DNA of 64,000 bases from Hyphomicrobiales bacterium (GCA_021775455.1 JAJFHU010000008.1:1-64000); one strand, 5' to 3'. Counted from the stretch's first letter, positions 1 to 9,190 are shown. Made by a program: numbers and translations. Notes: generated from the sequence alone by a model not told the origin.

Positions 1-214
1 GCCTACCGCTGATATTGTCCTGTCAGGCGCATATTGCCGGTCAAACAAAGTCAATTACAAAGATATCCGAAAAATTGCGAAACTCGTCGCCACAACAACA
101 ATCAATGAAACAGAAAGACTACTTTCCACACAGCCTCTCCGCAGAGCTGCCATTGGCAATGTTCATAGCATATTCAATTTAGGGAAAAGCAGACAATGTT
201 CAATTGTCAACATA

Positions 215-643
215 TCAGCTCTTGCAGGTCGAATTCCCCCCGCTCCAGCGTTTGACGTCATCGGTGATGCGTTTGCCGTTGGGTGTCTCCAGAAGCGGGC
301 CGTATGTCTGAATTTGGGTGTACGATCCGCTACTGCTGTCTCCTCTTTTCTCCGCCTGAACAACCAATTGTGGTAGTCCACCAGGATTTGACTTGGGAAC
401 AAGCAGAAATCGCGGTCTTCCTGCATATGCATTGGTTTCATTGGCCAGCCGGTATGCCTTGAATGCAGCTTCGCCCGACTTGAACCAGCATTTATGCGCA
501 GTTCGTGCAATTGATACAATTACATCATTAGGTTTTTTGCTGCTCTTGATGGATTGCGGTGCCGATGGTGAACCGGATTGGCAGGCAGTGAGGGCAATCG
601 CGAACAGTCCACACGCAATCCAGATGCCTGGCGCGATATTCAT
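215..643 (-). CDS. Small lipoprotein of the purQ neighbourhood
   Basis: A 142-residue protein with a lipoprotein signal: a hydrophobic N-terminus ending in the lipobox LTAC, with the acylated Cys at residue 21. The mature part is soluble, carries two further cysteines (one in an HKCWFKSG stretch, one near the C-terminus) and has no domain that I can name. It starts directly after the purQ stop codon and so looks like the last gene of the purC-purS-purQ run. Its placement suggests co-transcription rather than a purine function. A plus-strand frame overlaps it in antisense, but the lipobox and the tight junction support the minus-strand reading. Confidence 0.72.
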   Translation of the reverse strand: MNIAPGIWIACGLFAIALTACQSGSPSAPQSIKSSKKPNDVIVSIARTAHKCWFKSGEAAFKAYRLANETNAYAGRPRFLLVPKSNPGGLPQLVVQAEKRGDSSSGSYTQIQTYGPLLETPNGKRITDDVKRWSGGNSTCKS

Positions 644-1324
644 CTAGGCCGCTTCGCTCTCAAGCGTGTCCAAGGCACCTTCAAACAGGCGGCGACCGGC
701 ATCTGCACCGTGATCCGCCTCTATGAGGTTTTCCGGGTGAGGCATCATGCCAAGCACGTTGCCTGCTTCATTGGTGATACCTGCTATATCGTTGATTGAA
801 CCGTTTGGGTTGGTTCCGTCCGCATAGCGGAATGCAACCTGTCCGCCATCTTCCAGCGTTTTCAATGTTATCGGATCGGCAAAGTAGTTGCCGTCATGGT
901 GCGCGACCGGGCAGGGGATGACCTCTCCCTTTTGATAGCGACTGGTAAATGGCGAAGTGTTGTTTTCCACCTTCAATTTCACTTGTTTGCAGACGAAGCG
1001 CAGTCCGGCATTGCGCATCAGCGCGCCGGGAAGCATGCCGGCTTCAGTCAGTGTCTGGAAACCGTTGCACACACCAAGTACGCGAACGCCCTGTTTTGCA
1101 CGGATGGCTATTTCCCTCATTACGGGAGAGCGGGCGGCAATTGCGCCAGAACGCAGATAGTCTCCATAGGAAAATCCACCGGGAATAACGATCAAGTCAC
1201 AGGCTGGAAAGTTTGTTTCCGTATGCCAGATTTCAAGCGGTGCATTGCCGCCAATCTTGCCGAGGGCGGAGATCATGTCGCGGTCACGGTTGGAACCTGG
1301 AAAACGGATAACGGCGGATATCAT
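644..1324 (-). CDS. purQ: Phosphoribosylformylglycinamidine synthase, glutaminase subunit
   Basis: PurQ is the small glutaminase subunit of FGAM synthase and supplies ammonia from glutamine for the fourth step of purine synthesis. The 226-residue length is normal. The class I amidotransferase nucleophile Cys86 lies in GVCNGFQ, and the His196/Glu198 pair lies in MPHPEN. The ATG overlaps the purS stop by 4 bp, indicating translational coupling. The partner PurL (large subunit) is not in the window. Being encoded separately with PurS, this is the multi-subunit form found in alphaproteobacteria and Gram-positives rather than the fused E. coli enzyme. Confidence 0.97.
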   Translation of the reverse strand: MISAVIRFPGSNRDRDMISALGKIGGNAPLEIWHTETNFPACDLIVIPGGFSYGDYLRSGAIAARSPVMREIAIRAKQGVRVLGVCNGFQTLTEAGMLPGALMRNAGLRFVCKQVKLKVENNTSPFTSRYQKGEVIPCPVAHHDGNYFADPITLKTLEDGGQVAFRYADGTNPNGSINDIAGITNEAGNVLGMMPHPENLIEADHGADAGRRLFEGALDTLESEAA

Positions 1325-1566
1325 GTAATAATCTCGACGGCGTAGTTCTCAATGACGGTGTTGGCGAGGAGCTTTTCACACATGGTGGCAAGGTCGGCTT
1401 CTGCCTTGTCCTTGTCGGTGCTGTTAAGCTCGACATCGAACACCTTGCCTTGGCGTACGCTATCAACGCCTTCAAACCCGAGTGAGGCAAGGCCTCCTTC
1501 GATTGCCTTGCCCTGTGGGTCAAGAACGCCATTCTTTAGAGTGACTGTAATTCGTGCTTTGATCAT
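1321..1566 (-). CDS. purS: FGAM synthase subunit PurS
   Basis: PurS is the approximately 80-residue subunit that bridges PurL and PurQ in the multi-component FGAM synthase. I start it at the ATG giving [14 protein letters not shown], the normal PurS N-terminus; an in-frame TTG six codons upstream is less likely. The sequence contains the family features [11 protein letters not shown] near the N-terminus and VRQGKVFD in the middle. It sits between purC and purQ, overlapping purQ by 4 bp. The ribosome-binding site is weak. Confidence 0.95.
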   Translation of the reverse strand: MIKARITVTLKNGVLDPQGKAIEGGLASLGFEGVDSVRQGKVFDVELNSTDKDKAEADLATMCEKLLANTVIENYAVEIIT

Positions 1567-1633
1567 CTTAACAATTTGATTCAACTGGTTCGAGTTTTGA
1601 TTCCGAAAATCCTGCCATCTCGTTGAAACAGAA

Positions 1634-2425
1634 TCATTTTTTATCTTTGTCTGACTTGTCTGATTTTACCAGAACCGGACCTTTGCCTCGATTCGGATCA
1701 TTTTCATTCATGATACCGAGTCGGCGGGCAACTTCCTGGTATGAGTCGACCAGACCACCGAGATTTCGTCGGAAGCGGTCCTTGTCCATTTTCTCGTTGG
1801 TCTTGAGATCCCACAAACGGCATGAGTCCGGCGAGATTTCGTCGGCGACGATGATGCGCATTGTTTCATTTTCCCAATGGCGGCCCAGTTCAATCTTGAA
1901 ATCCACCAATTGAATGCCGATGCCTGCGAACAGTCCGGACAAAAAGTCATTGACCCGAAGGGCCAGCGCCATCATGTCATCGATTTCTTGCGGCGAAGCC
2001 CAGCCAAACGCCGTAATATGTTCTTCAGCCACCAGCGGATCACCCAGTTCATCTTTCTTGTAACAGAACTCAATGATTGAACGCGGCAGTACTTCGCCCT
2101 CGGGGATGCCTAACCGTTCAGAAAGCGTGCCGGCGGCCACATTGCGGACAATCACCTCAATCGGAATAATTTCGACTTCCTTGATAAGCTGCTCGCGCAT
2201 GTTCATCCGCTTGATGAAATGGTTCGGAATTCCCACGCGCGTCAACTGAGTGAATATGTATTCCGAGATGCGGTTGTTCAGGACACCCTTGCCATCAATA
2301 ATTTCGTGCTTCTGCTTGTTAAATGCGGTTGCGTCATCCTTGAAAAACTGGATGAGGGTGCCTGGTTCCGGCCCTTCATAAAGGGTTTTGGCCTTGCCTT
2401 CGTAAATTCGGCGCCGTCTTGTCAT
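1634..2425 (-). CDS. purC: SAICAR synthase
   Basis: Phosphoribosylaminoimidazole-succinocarboxamide synthase joins aspartate to CAIR using ATP in purine synthesis. The 263-residue length and landmarks fit: [15 protein letters not shown] at the N-terminus (nucleotide-binding loop), [10 protein letters not shown] mid-protein, and the late stretch [13 protein letters not shown]. It is the first gene of the minus-strand purC-purS-purQ-lipoprotein run, with a 67-bp gap to purS. The C-terminus ends in a charged Lys/Asp-rich tail. The promoter should lie in the 275 bp that separate it from the divergent ATPase zeta gene. Confidence 0.97.
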   Translation of the reverse strand: MTRRRRIYEGKAKTLYEGPEPGTLIQFFKDDATAFNKQKHEIIDGKGVLNNRISEYIFTQLTRVGIPNHFIKRMNMREQLIKEVEIIPIEVIVRNVAAGTLSERLGIPEGEVLPRSIIEFCYKKDELGDPLVAEEHITAFGWASPQEIDDMMALALRVNDFLSGLFAGIGIQLVDFKIELGRHWENETMRIIVADEISPDSCRLWDLKTNEKMDKDRFRRNLGGLVDSYQEVARRLGIMNENDPNRGKGPVLVKSDKSDKDKK

Positions 2426-2700
2426 GTTGATGGTTTCCCGTATGTCCTGAATTCTCTTTTCAGCCGAAAATCCGGTGTTTAAAGAGAATCAGACTCAAAT
2501 ACCTGTTAATGGCGCGGAGATTAGGCCAGTTGTATCCCGGAAACAACAAGGCGCGATGTAAAACCGTGTTGGAATCGGACAAAATCAACACCTTGTTGTT
2601 ACCGTGCTGTTTTGACCGCACGCAATTCAACGCCGTGCTATTCAAATTTCATCAAAGACCGCCTATATGAATAGGGAAAATTGTTCATCAGGAGATTGCA

Positions 2701-3024
2701 ATGAGCGGAATGGATGATCGGGGCGATGCATTTGAAAAAAAATACGCCCATGATGCGGAATTGAGATTTAAGGCTGAAGCACGCCGTAACAAGCTTTTGG
2801 GCCTTTGGGCCGCTGAATTGCTTGGAAAATCCGGTGACGATGCAGCAGCATATGCCAAGGAAGTTGTTCGTTCAGATTTTGAAGAGCCGGGTGACGAGGA
2901 TGTTTTCCGCAAGGTGCGTGAGGATTTCGATTCTGCGAAGATAGAGCAGTCTGACCACCAAATCCGTCGTACCATGGATGAGTTGCTGGCAACTGCAATT
3001 GACCAAATCAAAAACGAAGCCTGA
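2701..3024 (+). CDS. F1-ATPase inhibitor subunit zeta (DUF1476)
   Basis: This 107-residue, highly charged, mainly helical protein matches the DUF1476 family, known from Paracoccus as the zeta subunit that inhibits ATP hydrolysis by the alphaproteobacterial F1FO-ATP synthase. Visible family features are the N-terminal region with FEKKYAHD (the inhibitory segment in the family) and RRNKLLGLWAAELLG, followed by a four-helix core. A good ribosome-binding site (GGAG) precedes the ATG. The aldolase gene follows after 3 bp, so the two are probably co-transcribed, though no functional link is evident. Confidence 0.9.
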   Translation: MSGMDDRGDAFEKKYAHDAELRFKAEARRNKLLGLWAAELLGKSGDDAAAYAKEVVRSDFEEPGDEDVFRKVREDFDSAKIEQSDHQIRRTMDELLATAIDQIKNEA

Positions 3025-3027
3025 CGG

Positions 3028-3795
3028 GTGATCGACCGCCTCAAGAAAGCACTTGAAGCCGGGACTCCGGTAACTGCCTGCTGGTCTACATTGCGCGACC
3101 CACAGCTTGCCGGGGCGTTTGCTCGTGGCCGTTATGACGCGGTCATCCTTGACATGCAGCACGGGTTTCATGGCGATGAAAGCATTCTTGCAGCAATCGG
3201 TACAATTATTGCTGCGGGGAAATCGCCGCTGGTGCGGATTCCGGTTCGTCGCTGGGATTTGGCAGAGCGAGCGCTTGATTACGGTGCGCTTGGTATCATC
3301 GCGCCAATGACCAACACCGGGGAGGATGCAAAGGCATTCGCTCAGGTTACCAAATATATTCCGCGAGGAACCCGCTCATACGGTCCTCGTTACGCGGCTG
3401 GCCTGTATGATCTTTCCCCGGCTGACTATCAGCACAGTTCTCAGGACAGTACGCTTGCGTTTGCGATGATCGAAACGCAGGAGGCTTATGACAATCTGGA
3501 TTACATCCTGGCTGTTGACCAGATTGACGGTGTACTGGTAGGGCCTTCAGACTTTTCTGTTTCAGTTCGCAATGAGACAACCCCTGATCCTTATGGCCCG
3601 GACACAATCAAACTGGCAGAAGATATTGCCAAACGCACGCTTGCTGCAAACAAGTTGCCAGCGGCGTTCGCTCCCAACGCGAAGCATGCCAATCTGGTGC
3701 ACGGATTCGGATATCGTCTAATCGTTGTTTCGATTGATGAGTCAGTGATCCGAAACGGTTCGGAAGCAGATTTTGAAGGTTTGAAATTCGATTAA
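3028..3795 (+). CDS. HpcH/HpaI family aldolase
   Basis: A class II, metal-dependent pyruvate-type aldolase or lyase of the HpcH/HpaI (2-keto-3-deoxy acid aldolase) family, 255 residues with a GTG start. Family signatures are ILDMQHG, LVRIPV, the metal-ligand Glu in AMIETQEAYDN, and GPSDFS containing the ligand Asp. Members cleave 4-hydroxy-2-oxo acids to pyruvate and an aldehyde; the substrate here cannot be read from sequence. It is 3 bp downstream of the ATPase zeta gene and overlaps the convergent hydrolase gene by 4 bp. Confidence 0.88.
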   Translation: MIDRLKKALEAGTPVTACWSTLRDPQLAGAFARGRYDAVILDMQHGFHGDESILAAIGTIIAAGKSPLVRIPVRRWDLAERALDYGALGIIAPMTNTGEDAKAFAQVTKYIPRGTRSYGPRYAAGLYDLSPADYQHSSQDSTLAFAMIETQEAYDNLDYILAVDQIDGVLVGPSDFSVSVRNETTPDPYGPDTIKLAEDIAKRTLAANKLPAAFAPNAKHANLVHGFGYRLIVVSIDESVIRNGSEADFEGLKFD

Positions 3796-4355
3796 TTGTC
3801 CGGCGAAGGTATTTGTTTAAGGAATTTGCTGAATACCATCAAACCTTCCGGCCAGGGTCCATGTCCACTTTCTGAATTCAGATGGCCACTTTCACCTGCA
3901 TCCATGAACAGTGAACCCCATGCGGCGGCCATGTCTTCGGCTACATCATAGGAGCAGAAATGATCATTGCGACTGGCAATCGTGATTGAAGGGAAGGGAA
4001 GCGGTTCCCGAGAAGCTGGTCCGAAAGTCATCAGGTGCCGTGGCCGTATGGCCGGATTTTCAACATCTGGAGGAGCTACCAGCAAAGCGCCCAACACGGG
4101 TTTTTTGAATTCTTTGGCAGACTGAACAACAACTTGTGATCCAATGGAATGTCCCACCAGGATAATGGGCTTTTCTGCCTCTTCAACGGCATTCAACAGA
4201 TTTGCTTTCCAGTCTTCAAATACCGGCTTGTGCCAGTCGCCCATGTGAACGCGCCGGGCACTGGTGATATTGCGCTCCCAACGGGTCTGCCAATGGTCTT
4301 CGCCAGAGCCCTTGTATCCGGGGACAATCAGTATTTCTGCTTCAGAGGTTTTCAT
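3792..4355 (-). CDS. RBBP9/YdeN-type serine hydrolase
   Basis: A 187-residue alpha/beta hydrolase of the small RBBP9/YdeN type. The nucleophile elbow is GHSIGSQ with Ser70. A candidate acid lies in SRNDHF and a candidate histidine in SGHL. The N-terminal LIVPGYKGSGEDHWQ is characteristic of the family. I chose the ATG that gives MKTSEAEILI; a frame extending 12 codons upstream has no family match. The substrate is unknown. The 3' end overlaps the convergent aldolase gene by 4 bp. Confidence 0.85.
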   Translation of the reverse strand: MKTSEAEILIVPGYKGSGEDHWQTRWERNITSARRVHMGDWHKPVFEDWKANLLNAVEEAEKPIILVGHSIGSQVVVQSAKEFKKPVLGALLVAPPDVENPAIRPRHLMTFGPASREPLPFPSITIASRNDHFCSYDVAEDMAAAWGSLFMDAGESGHLNSESGHGPWPEGLMVFSKFLKQIPSPDN

Positions 4356-4426
4356 GCCCCCGCATTTGGGAAATTGCCGGGGGCATGTCAACCTTTGATA
4401 GCCAGTATTATTGCCTGATCACAGTG

Positions 4427-4681
4427 CTAATCAGCGGTATCGGTACTGCTACTGCCGCTTTCGCCGGTCGTATGCACTTTGTCCCGGTCAGCCTCTAAAA
4501 GCCCGGCAACACGATCGCCCTCAAAACTTCCGAGGAAAACCGCTGATCCGATGAAGACCACTATTGCAATCAGTGCAATCCATATTCCACGACTGCTAAC
4601 ACTGGTCGGATAATCATTGTAGTAAGGATCTTGGCCGATACGATTGATATCTAAATGCTGGAATTCATCTTTTCTGGTCAT
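4427..4681 (-). CDS. Small single-pass membrane protein
   Basis: An 84-residue protein of unknown function. Residues about 32-53 form one hydrophobic helix (IWIALIAIVVFIGSAVFLG), flanked by a polar N-terminus rich in Asp/Tyr and an acidic, Ser/Thr-rich C-terminus. A strong Shine-Dalgarno (AAGGAG, about 8 bp before ATG) supports translation. It lies between the hydrolase and purB, all on the minus strand. I recognise no family. Confidence 0.72.
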   Translation of the reverse strand: MTRKDEFQHLDINRIGQDPYYNDYPTSVSSRGIWIALIAIVVFIGSAVFLGSFEGDRVAGLLEADRDKVHTTGESGSSSTDTAD

Positions 4682-4791
4682 GATGGTCTCCTTTCCTGGA
4701 TACCATCATCCCGTCCAAGCCTGCCGACAATTTGGCGGCGAATTCACTTATGATAAGATGATGTTACAGACCCGCGATCAATCGCTTGCCG

Positions 4792-6093
4792 TTACCCAAA
4801 CACCCGTTTGAAAATCGTGTCCACATGTTTGGTATGGTAAGAAAGATCGAAGTTTTCGCGAATATCTGCTTCCGACAGTGCTTCTGTGACTTCCTTGTCT
4901 GAAAGCAGTTCTTCAAGGAAATCCTTGCCTTCTTCCCAAACCCTCATCGCATTTCGCTGCACCAGCCGATAGGAATCTTCGCGTGAAAGGCCAGCCTGGG
5001 TGAGGGCAAGCAGAACCCTCTGCGAATGCACCAATCCCCGAAACTTGTTGAGATTTTTTTCCATGTTTTCCGGATAAACCAGGAGCTTTTCAACAACGCC
5101 GGTAAGACGGACGAGTGCAAAATCCAGTGTTACTGTCGCGTCGGGTCCAATCATCCGCTCAACAGACGAGTGAGAGATATCCCGCTCATGCCAAAGTGCC
5201 ACATTTTCCATTGCCGGAAGTGCATATGCCCGCACCATGCGCGCCAATCCGGTCAGGTTTTCAGTCAATACCGGGTTGCGCTTGTGTGGCATCGCGGAAG
5301 AACCCTTCTGCCCCGGTGAAAAATACTCTTCAACCTCCAGAACCTCTGTGCGTTGTAGATGGCGGATTTCTATTGCAAGTCGCTCAACGGATGATGCAAT
5401 CACGCCTAGTGTTGCAAAATACATGGCGTGGCGATCACGCGGTATAACCTGTGTCGAAACTGGCTCTGCAGCCAAGCCCATCGCTTTTGCCACATGCTCT
5501 TCAACACGTGGATCAATGTTAGCGAATGTTCCAACCGCACCGGAAATAGCGCAGGTTGCAATTTCTTCGCGAGCATTTTCCAATCGCTGTTTGCAACGAT
5601 CAAACTCGGCATAGGCTTGTGCCAGTTTCACACCGAATGTGGTTGGTTCTGCATGAATACCGTGAGAACGTCCGATGGTAATCGTGTCCTTGTGTTCCAT
5701 TGCGCGCTTCTTAAGCGTAGCGAGAAGGGCATCCATGTCCTCCAGCAACAGGTCAGTGGCCTTTACAAGTTGCACATTGAAGCATGTATCCAGCACATCG
5801 GATGAGGTCATGCCTTGATGAACGAACCGTGCATCCGGGCCAACAATATCAGCCAAATGTGTGAGGAACGCAATTACATCATGTTTCGTGACCGCTTCGA
5901 TCTCGTCAATTTTTGCAACGTCAAATTCCACGTCATTTGCCTTTTGCCAAATGGTTTTGGCAGCTTCTTCGGGAATTACTCCCAGTTCAGCCATGGCGTC
6001 ACAGGCGTGCGCCTCGATCTCGAACCAGATGCGAAATTTTGTTTGGGCCGTCCAAATATCGGTCATTTGCGGGCGGGAGTAGCGCGATATCAT
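4792..6093 (-). CDS. purB: Adenylosuccinate lyase
   Basis: PurB cleaves fumarate from SAICAR and adenylosuccinate, acting twice in purine nucleotide synthesis. It has 433 residues, the usual length of the short bacterial form. The signature flexible loop SSAMPHKRNP of the fumarase/aspartase superfamily is present, as are HDVIAFL and TSSDVLDT. The start ATG has the Shine-Dalgarno AAGGAAC. It is read away from the XdhC genes, with a 187-bp divergent gap between them. Confidence 0.97.
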   Translation of the reverse strand: MISRYSRPQMTDIWTAQTKFRIWFEIEAHACDAMAELGVIPEEAAKTIWQKANDVEFDVAKIDEIEAVTKHDVIAFLTHLADIVGPDARFVHQGMTSSDVLDTCFNVQLVKATDLLLEDMDALLATLKKRAMEHKDTITIGRSHGIHAEPTTFGVKLAQAYAEFDRCKQRLENAREEIATCAISGAVGTFANIDPRVEEHVAKAMGLAAEPVSTQVIPRDRHAMYFATLGVIASSVERLAIEIRHLQRTEVLEVEEYFSPGQKGSSAMPHKRNPVLTENLTGLARMVRAYALPAMENVALWHERDISHSSVERMIGPDATVTLDFALVRLTGVVEKLLVYPENMEKNLNKFRGLVHSQRVLLALTQAGLSREDSYRLVQRNAMRVWEEGKDFLEELLSDKEVTEALSEADIRENFDLSYHTKHVDTIFKRVFG

Positions 6094-6280
6094 AATTTGT
6101 TCCTTGAAACTGTCGCGTTTCCCCTAGCATCGGGAGTATTTGGGTTCAACGCGGGCTGGAAATATATTAGGGCTGTACCAGCAACTATCCCCGGCTTTAT
6201 AAACGGAATTACATTTGAATCTGAACCAATTGGGATTCGTGTTCAACATTATTGTCCAGGGAATTACAGGCGAAATCAAT

Positions 6281-6601
6281 ATGACACAATTGCATGACGA
6301 ATTGACTATTGCTCAAGAGTGGGTAGCGGCTGGGAAAAATGTGGCTATCGCTACCGTAATTGAGACTTGGGGATCTGCCCCGCGCCCCGTCGGCTCGCAC
6401 CTCGTGATTGACGCTGATGGCAATTTTGAGGGATCGGTTTCCGGAGGCTGTGTTGAAGGCGCTGTAGTTGCTGAAGCCTTGGATGTTCTATCGTCGGGCT
6501 CGCCAAATATGCTTGAATTTGGTGTTGCAGATGAAACAGCTTTTGAGGTGGGCCTTTCCTGCGGTGGTAATATCCGGGTTTATGTTGAGCCGGTGGTGTA
6601 G
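6281..6601 (+). CDS. XdhC/CoxI N-terminal domain protein
   Basis: About 106 residues matching the N-terminal CoxI-type domain of XdhC, the factor that binds molybdenum cofactor, protects its sulfurated form and inserts it into xanthine-dehydrogenase-family enzymes. Conserved features are TWGSAPRPVG, GSVSGGCVEG and the late LSCGGNI, including the two cysteines. The start is the internal ATG giving MTQLHDEL. The Rossmann-like C-terminal half, normally fused in XdhC, is encoded separately 9 bp downstream. Together with the nucleotidyltransferase gene this forms a cofactor-maturation operon. Confidence 0.88.
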   Translation: MTQLHDELTIAQEWVAAGKNVAIATVIETWGSAPRPVGSHLVIDADGNFEGSVSGGCVEGAVVAEALDVLSSGSPNMLEFGVADETAFEVGLSCGGNIRVYVEPVV

Positions 6602-6610
6602 GACGTACGC

Positions 6611-7300
6611 ATGGATTTGGTGACACTTAAAGAGCTGAATGAGTATCGGCGCAAACGAATTGCAGCGATAGTAGTTACAAATCTGAGTGACGGCAAAGAC
6701 CGGATTGTTGCCGAAGGGGATGCTGTTCCAGGCGAGCTTGGCGATCCTGTCGCAAGCGCATTTCGATCAGGTAATTCGGTGGCGGTTGAAGCTGAGGGTA
6801 GTTCATATTTTTTGAACGTTCACCTGCCTGCCGTGCGTTTTTATATTGTTGGCGCTACCCATATTTCCCAGGCTCTCGGGCCAATGGCGAAACTCGCTGG
6901 CCTTGACACCACCGTGATTGATCCACGAACAGCATTCGCAACCGAAGAGCGCTTTAAGGAGGTGCGGTTGTCAACCGATTGGCCGCAGGATTTTTTCAAG
7001 CATAACCCGCTCGACCACTGGTGTGGATTGGCGGCGGTGACCCACGACCCCAAGATTGACGATCCGGCCTTGATCCCAGCACTTGAAGCGGGTTGTTTTT
7101 ACGTTGGTGCACTTGGAAGCCGCAAGACCCATGTCAAACGCCTGGAGCGGCTTGGGAGCGCTGGGTTAACTGATGAACAATTGCAACTAATAGAGGCGCC
7201 GATTGGCCTCAACATAGGCGCATCTACTCCGGCCGAAATTGCGGTGGCCATTCTGGGATCAGTTATTTCGGCAATTCGAAGTCGCGGAGCAATGGCATGA
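6611..7300 (+). CDS. XdhC Rossmann domain protein
   Basis: A 229-residue protein carrying the XdhC C-terminal Rossmann fold. Landmarks are FYIVGATHISQAL (nucleotide-binding loop), VIDPRTAFAT, GALGSRKTHVKR and the C-terminal PIGLNIGASTPAEIAVAI, all typical of XdhC. It completes the maturation factor whose first domain is the preceding gene. It overlaps the following nucleotidyltransferase by 4 bp (ATGA). The likely client in this window is the molybdenum hydroxylase at 29.6-33.2 kb. Confidence 0.9.
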   Translation: MDLVTLKELNEYRRKRIAAIVVTNLSDGKDRIVAEGDAVPGELGDPVASAFRSGNSVAVEAEGSSYFLNVHLPAVRFYIVGATHISQALGPMAKLAGLDTTVIDPRTAFATEERFKEVRLSTDWPQDFFKHNPLDHWCGLAAVTHDPKIDDPALIPALEAGCFYVGALGSRKTHVKRLERLGSAGLTDEQLQLIEAPIGLNIGASTPAEIAVAILGSVISAIRSRGAMA

Positions 7301-7881
7301 AGACTGCGGCGATTATCCTGGCGGCTGGCAGTTCAATCCGGATGGGCGAAACGAACAAACTTACGACCGAGTTTCGCGGAAAGCCGATGGTGCGCTTCGC
7401 CGTTGAAGCGGCAGTCGCCAGTGGCGTAACCGAGACGGTTGTTGTAGTGGGCCATGAGGCAGATTCGGTTCGCGTTTCGCTGGAGGGATTGAATGTTATT
7501 TTCGTTGAAAATGCAGACTACGCGTCAGGTCTTTCTTCATCATTGAAAACCGGCATCGAAACTCTCAATGAATCGATTGACCGGGCGCTTGTTCTGCTCG
7601 GAGACATGCCGCTAATCACAACCGAAATGATTGACCGGATGCTTACAGCCGGGGATGCGGCGGAAGGCAAGATCGTGCTTGCAACGTCAAATGGGCAACG
7701 GGGAAATCCGGTTCTTTGGCCACGCGAGTGCTTCGGGCATATCCTGATGCTTTCTGGCGATGCAGGAGCGCGAGAGCTCTTTGCCCGCTATTTCGATCGC
7801 CTGGCAGAAGTTGAATTGGGCGAAGCGGCCCAAACAGATGTGGATACGCCGGAAGAGCTCAGTGAGCTTCGCGACAGGTAA
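7297..7881 (+). CDS. MobA/MocA-like molybdenum cofactor nucleotidyltransferase
   Basis: A 194-residue NTP transferase. The N-terminal LAAGSSIRMGETNKL loop is the nucleotide-binding signature, LVLLGDMPLIT holds the metal-binding Asp, and QRGNPVLWPR and VDTPEEL complete the MobA/MocA pattern. In XdhC neighbourhoods this family usually adds CMP to molybdopterin for xanthine-dehydrogenase-type enzymes (MocA activity), so I infer CTP use. It is translationally coupled to the XdhC Rossmann gene. Confidence 0.88.
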   Translation: MKTAAIILAAGSSIRMGETNKLTTEFRGKPMVRFAVEAAVASGVTETVVVVGHEADSVRVSLEGLNVIFVENADYASGLSSSLKTGIETLNESIDRALVLLGDMPLITTEMIDRMLTAGDAAEGKIVLATSNGQRGNPVLWPRECFGHILMLSGDAGARELFARYFDRLAEVELGEAAQTDVDTPEELSELRDR

Positions 7882-7883
7882 TG

Positions 7884-8213
7884 TTAATCCACTTCGTGTG
7901 AGTTGGTCAGGTAGAACGGGCCTGAGTAATTTATGGCGAGCGAGAACATGCAATCCTGTGAAATTTGAGCTTTTATCTGTTTTTCCAGATCACTCATGAG
8001 CTTTTCAGTGAAAGCCTTTTCGCGATGTGGTTTGGTCAGCATGGAGATTTCAAACAGCACATGGGTATGCTGATAGTTTTCCGCCGGATAAGCGCGCCCT
8101 TTCACCAGACCCGAAGCTGGATCATGTCCATTGATGATTTCTTCGACGAGCTTGAACAATGACTTCATGTCGAGGTTCAGATCAGTCGAATATTTGATAT
8201 CCACGTGGGGCAT
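7884..8213 (-). CDS. 5-carboxymethyl-2-hydroxymuconate isomerase-like tautomerase
   Basis: I start this 109-residue protein at the ATG followed by Pro (MPHVDIKYS). CHMI-family tautomerases use the exposed N-terminal proline as catalytic base, and the pattern here (hydrophobic beta strand, then VKGRAYPAENY, then HTHVLFEISML and SLAINY) fits that family. The longer frame upstream would bury the proline. It follows the amidinotransferase-fold gene by 16 bp on the same strand. No homoprotocatechuate pathway genes are nearby, so the substrate is unknown. Confidence 0.78.
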   Translation of the reverse strand: MPHVDIKYSTDLNLDMKSLFKLVEEIINGHDPASGLVKGRAYPAENYQHTHVLFEISMLTKPHREKAFTEKLMSDLEKQIKAQISQDCMFSLAINYSGPFYLTNSHEVD

Positions 8214-8229
8214 CCATGCGCCTTTATGA

Positions 8230-9117
8230 TCATTCTGCTTCGCGATGAAGTTCGTGGCAGGAGCAGTGAACACCGCCACCGCCGAGGGCGAACATGTCGT
8301 AGTCGATTGCCGTGACCTCGAAGTCCAAATCGGTCAGTTGCTTGTTGACATTTACATTATGGCTCATGGAGAGCACCCGCTTGTTGCCTAGCGAAACGAG
8401 ATTGCCTCCGAGTTTCACACAATCGGCATAGGCGACTTTCACCGTGTCGATCCCGTGCGTCTTCTTGATGTAATCAAGGGCGTATTCCGGCAGTGCATCC
8501 TCGCAGACGAGCGCCAGACCCTTTTCCAGCATTACGACAACCGCGTCCATATGCACGAATTGGGGTGGAATTGGTGTGACCATGACTTCCCAATCCATTT
8601 CACGAAGCCAGCCGGCGACTTGCTCAGCACCTTCTTTTGTTGAGCGGTCGCCTGACCAGCCAAGCAGCGCCACACCTGGCTTGAGAATGACAAAATCGCC
8701 GCCTTCAAAATGGCCAGCCGTCACCCATTTCCAGATTGGGATCCCGGCCTTGTGATAAAATTCACTGGCGATAGAATAATCGCGGCGGCGCGGTGGTGTC
8801 TGGATCGAAGTGATCACTGCGCCCCACGGTGTCATGAAGCTTGAATCTCGTGTGAATACGGAGGAGGGCAGGCCTTCGTCTCCTTCGGCAAAATGGACCC
8901 GCACGCCATTTTCCCTATAGACGTCGACCATCTGCCGGTGCTGGGCCATCGCCTTTTGTTGGTCGAAGTGGTAGCCCATTTCCTCCATGTTGGCGAAAGT
9001 CACTGCAGAAATTGAATTCAACGGCACCCAGCGAAAATGATCCGGCTTGCCGAGCAACACATCGGTCAACACTCCGGTCTGCGCGTTTACACCCCACTTG
9101 ACTGGTTGTGTATCCAT
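8230..9117 (-). CDS. Amidinotransferase-fold hydrolase (arginine deiminase/DDAH-like)
   Basis: A 295-residue guanidino-group-modifying enzyme of the pentein fold. Visible active-site elements are FTRDSSF (Asp), GHFEGGDF (substrate-binding Glu/Asp and a His), FVHMDAVVVML (catalytic His) and a C-terminal GGGGVHCSCHEL that contains the nucleophile cysteine. Members include dimethylargininases, arginine deiminases and related hydrolases; the precise substrate is not deducible. A very strong Shine-Dalgarno (GGGAGGAA) precedes the ATG. It heads a two-gene operon with the tautomerase. Confidence 0.85.
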   Translation of the reverse strand: MDTQPVKWGVNAQTGVLTDVLLGKPDHFRWVPLNSISAVTFANMEEMGYHFDQQKAMAQHRQMVDVYRENGVRVHFAEGDEGLPSSVFTRDSSFMTPWGAVITSIQTPPRRRDYSIASEFYHKAGIPIWKWVTAGHFEGGDFVILKPGVALLGWSGDRSTKEGAEQVAGWLREMDWEVMVTPIPPQFVHMDAVVVMLEKGLALVCEDALPEYALDYIKKTHGIDTVKVAYADCVKLGGNLVSLGNKRVLSMSHNVNVNKQLTDLDFEVTAIDYDMFALGGGGVHCSCHELHREAE

Positions 9118-9190
9118 GACGTTCCTCCCTGCTTTTCAGGAAGAATGCTAGCCTATGGTTTGCGCATCGTAAACCGGATTTTGGGACTGA

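Noticed and set aside
2-374. A plus-strand frame open from the left edge
   Set aside because: Its right part runs antisense to the lipoprotein gene, which has a lipobox and abuts purQ. The translation has no recognisable domain, and no start can be seen at the window edge.
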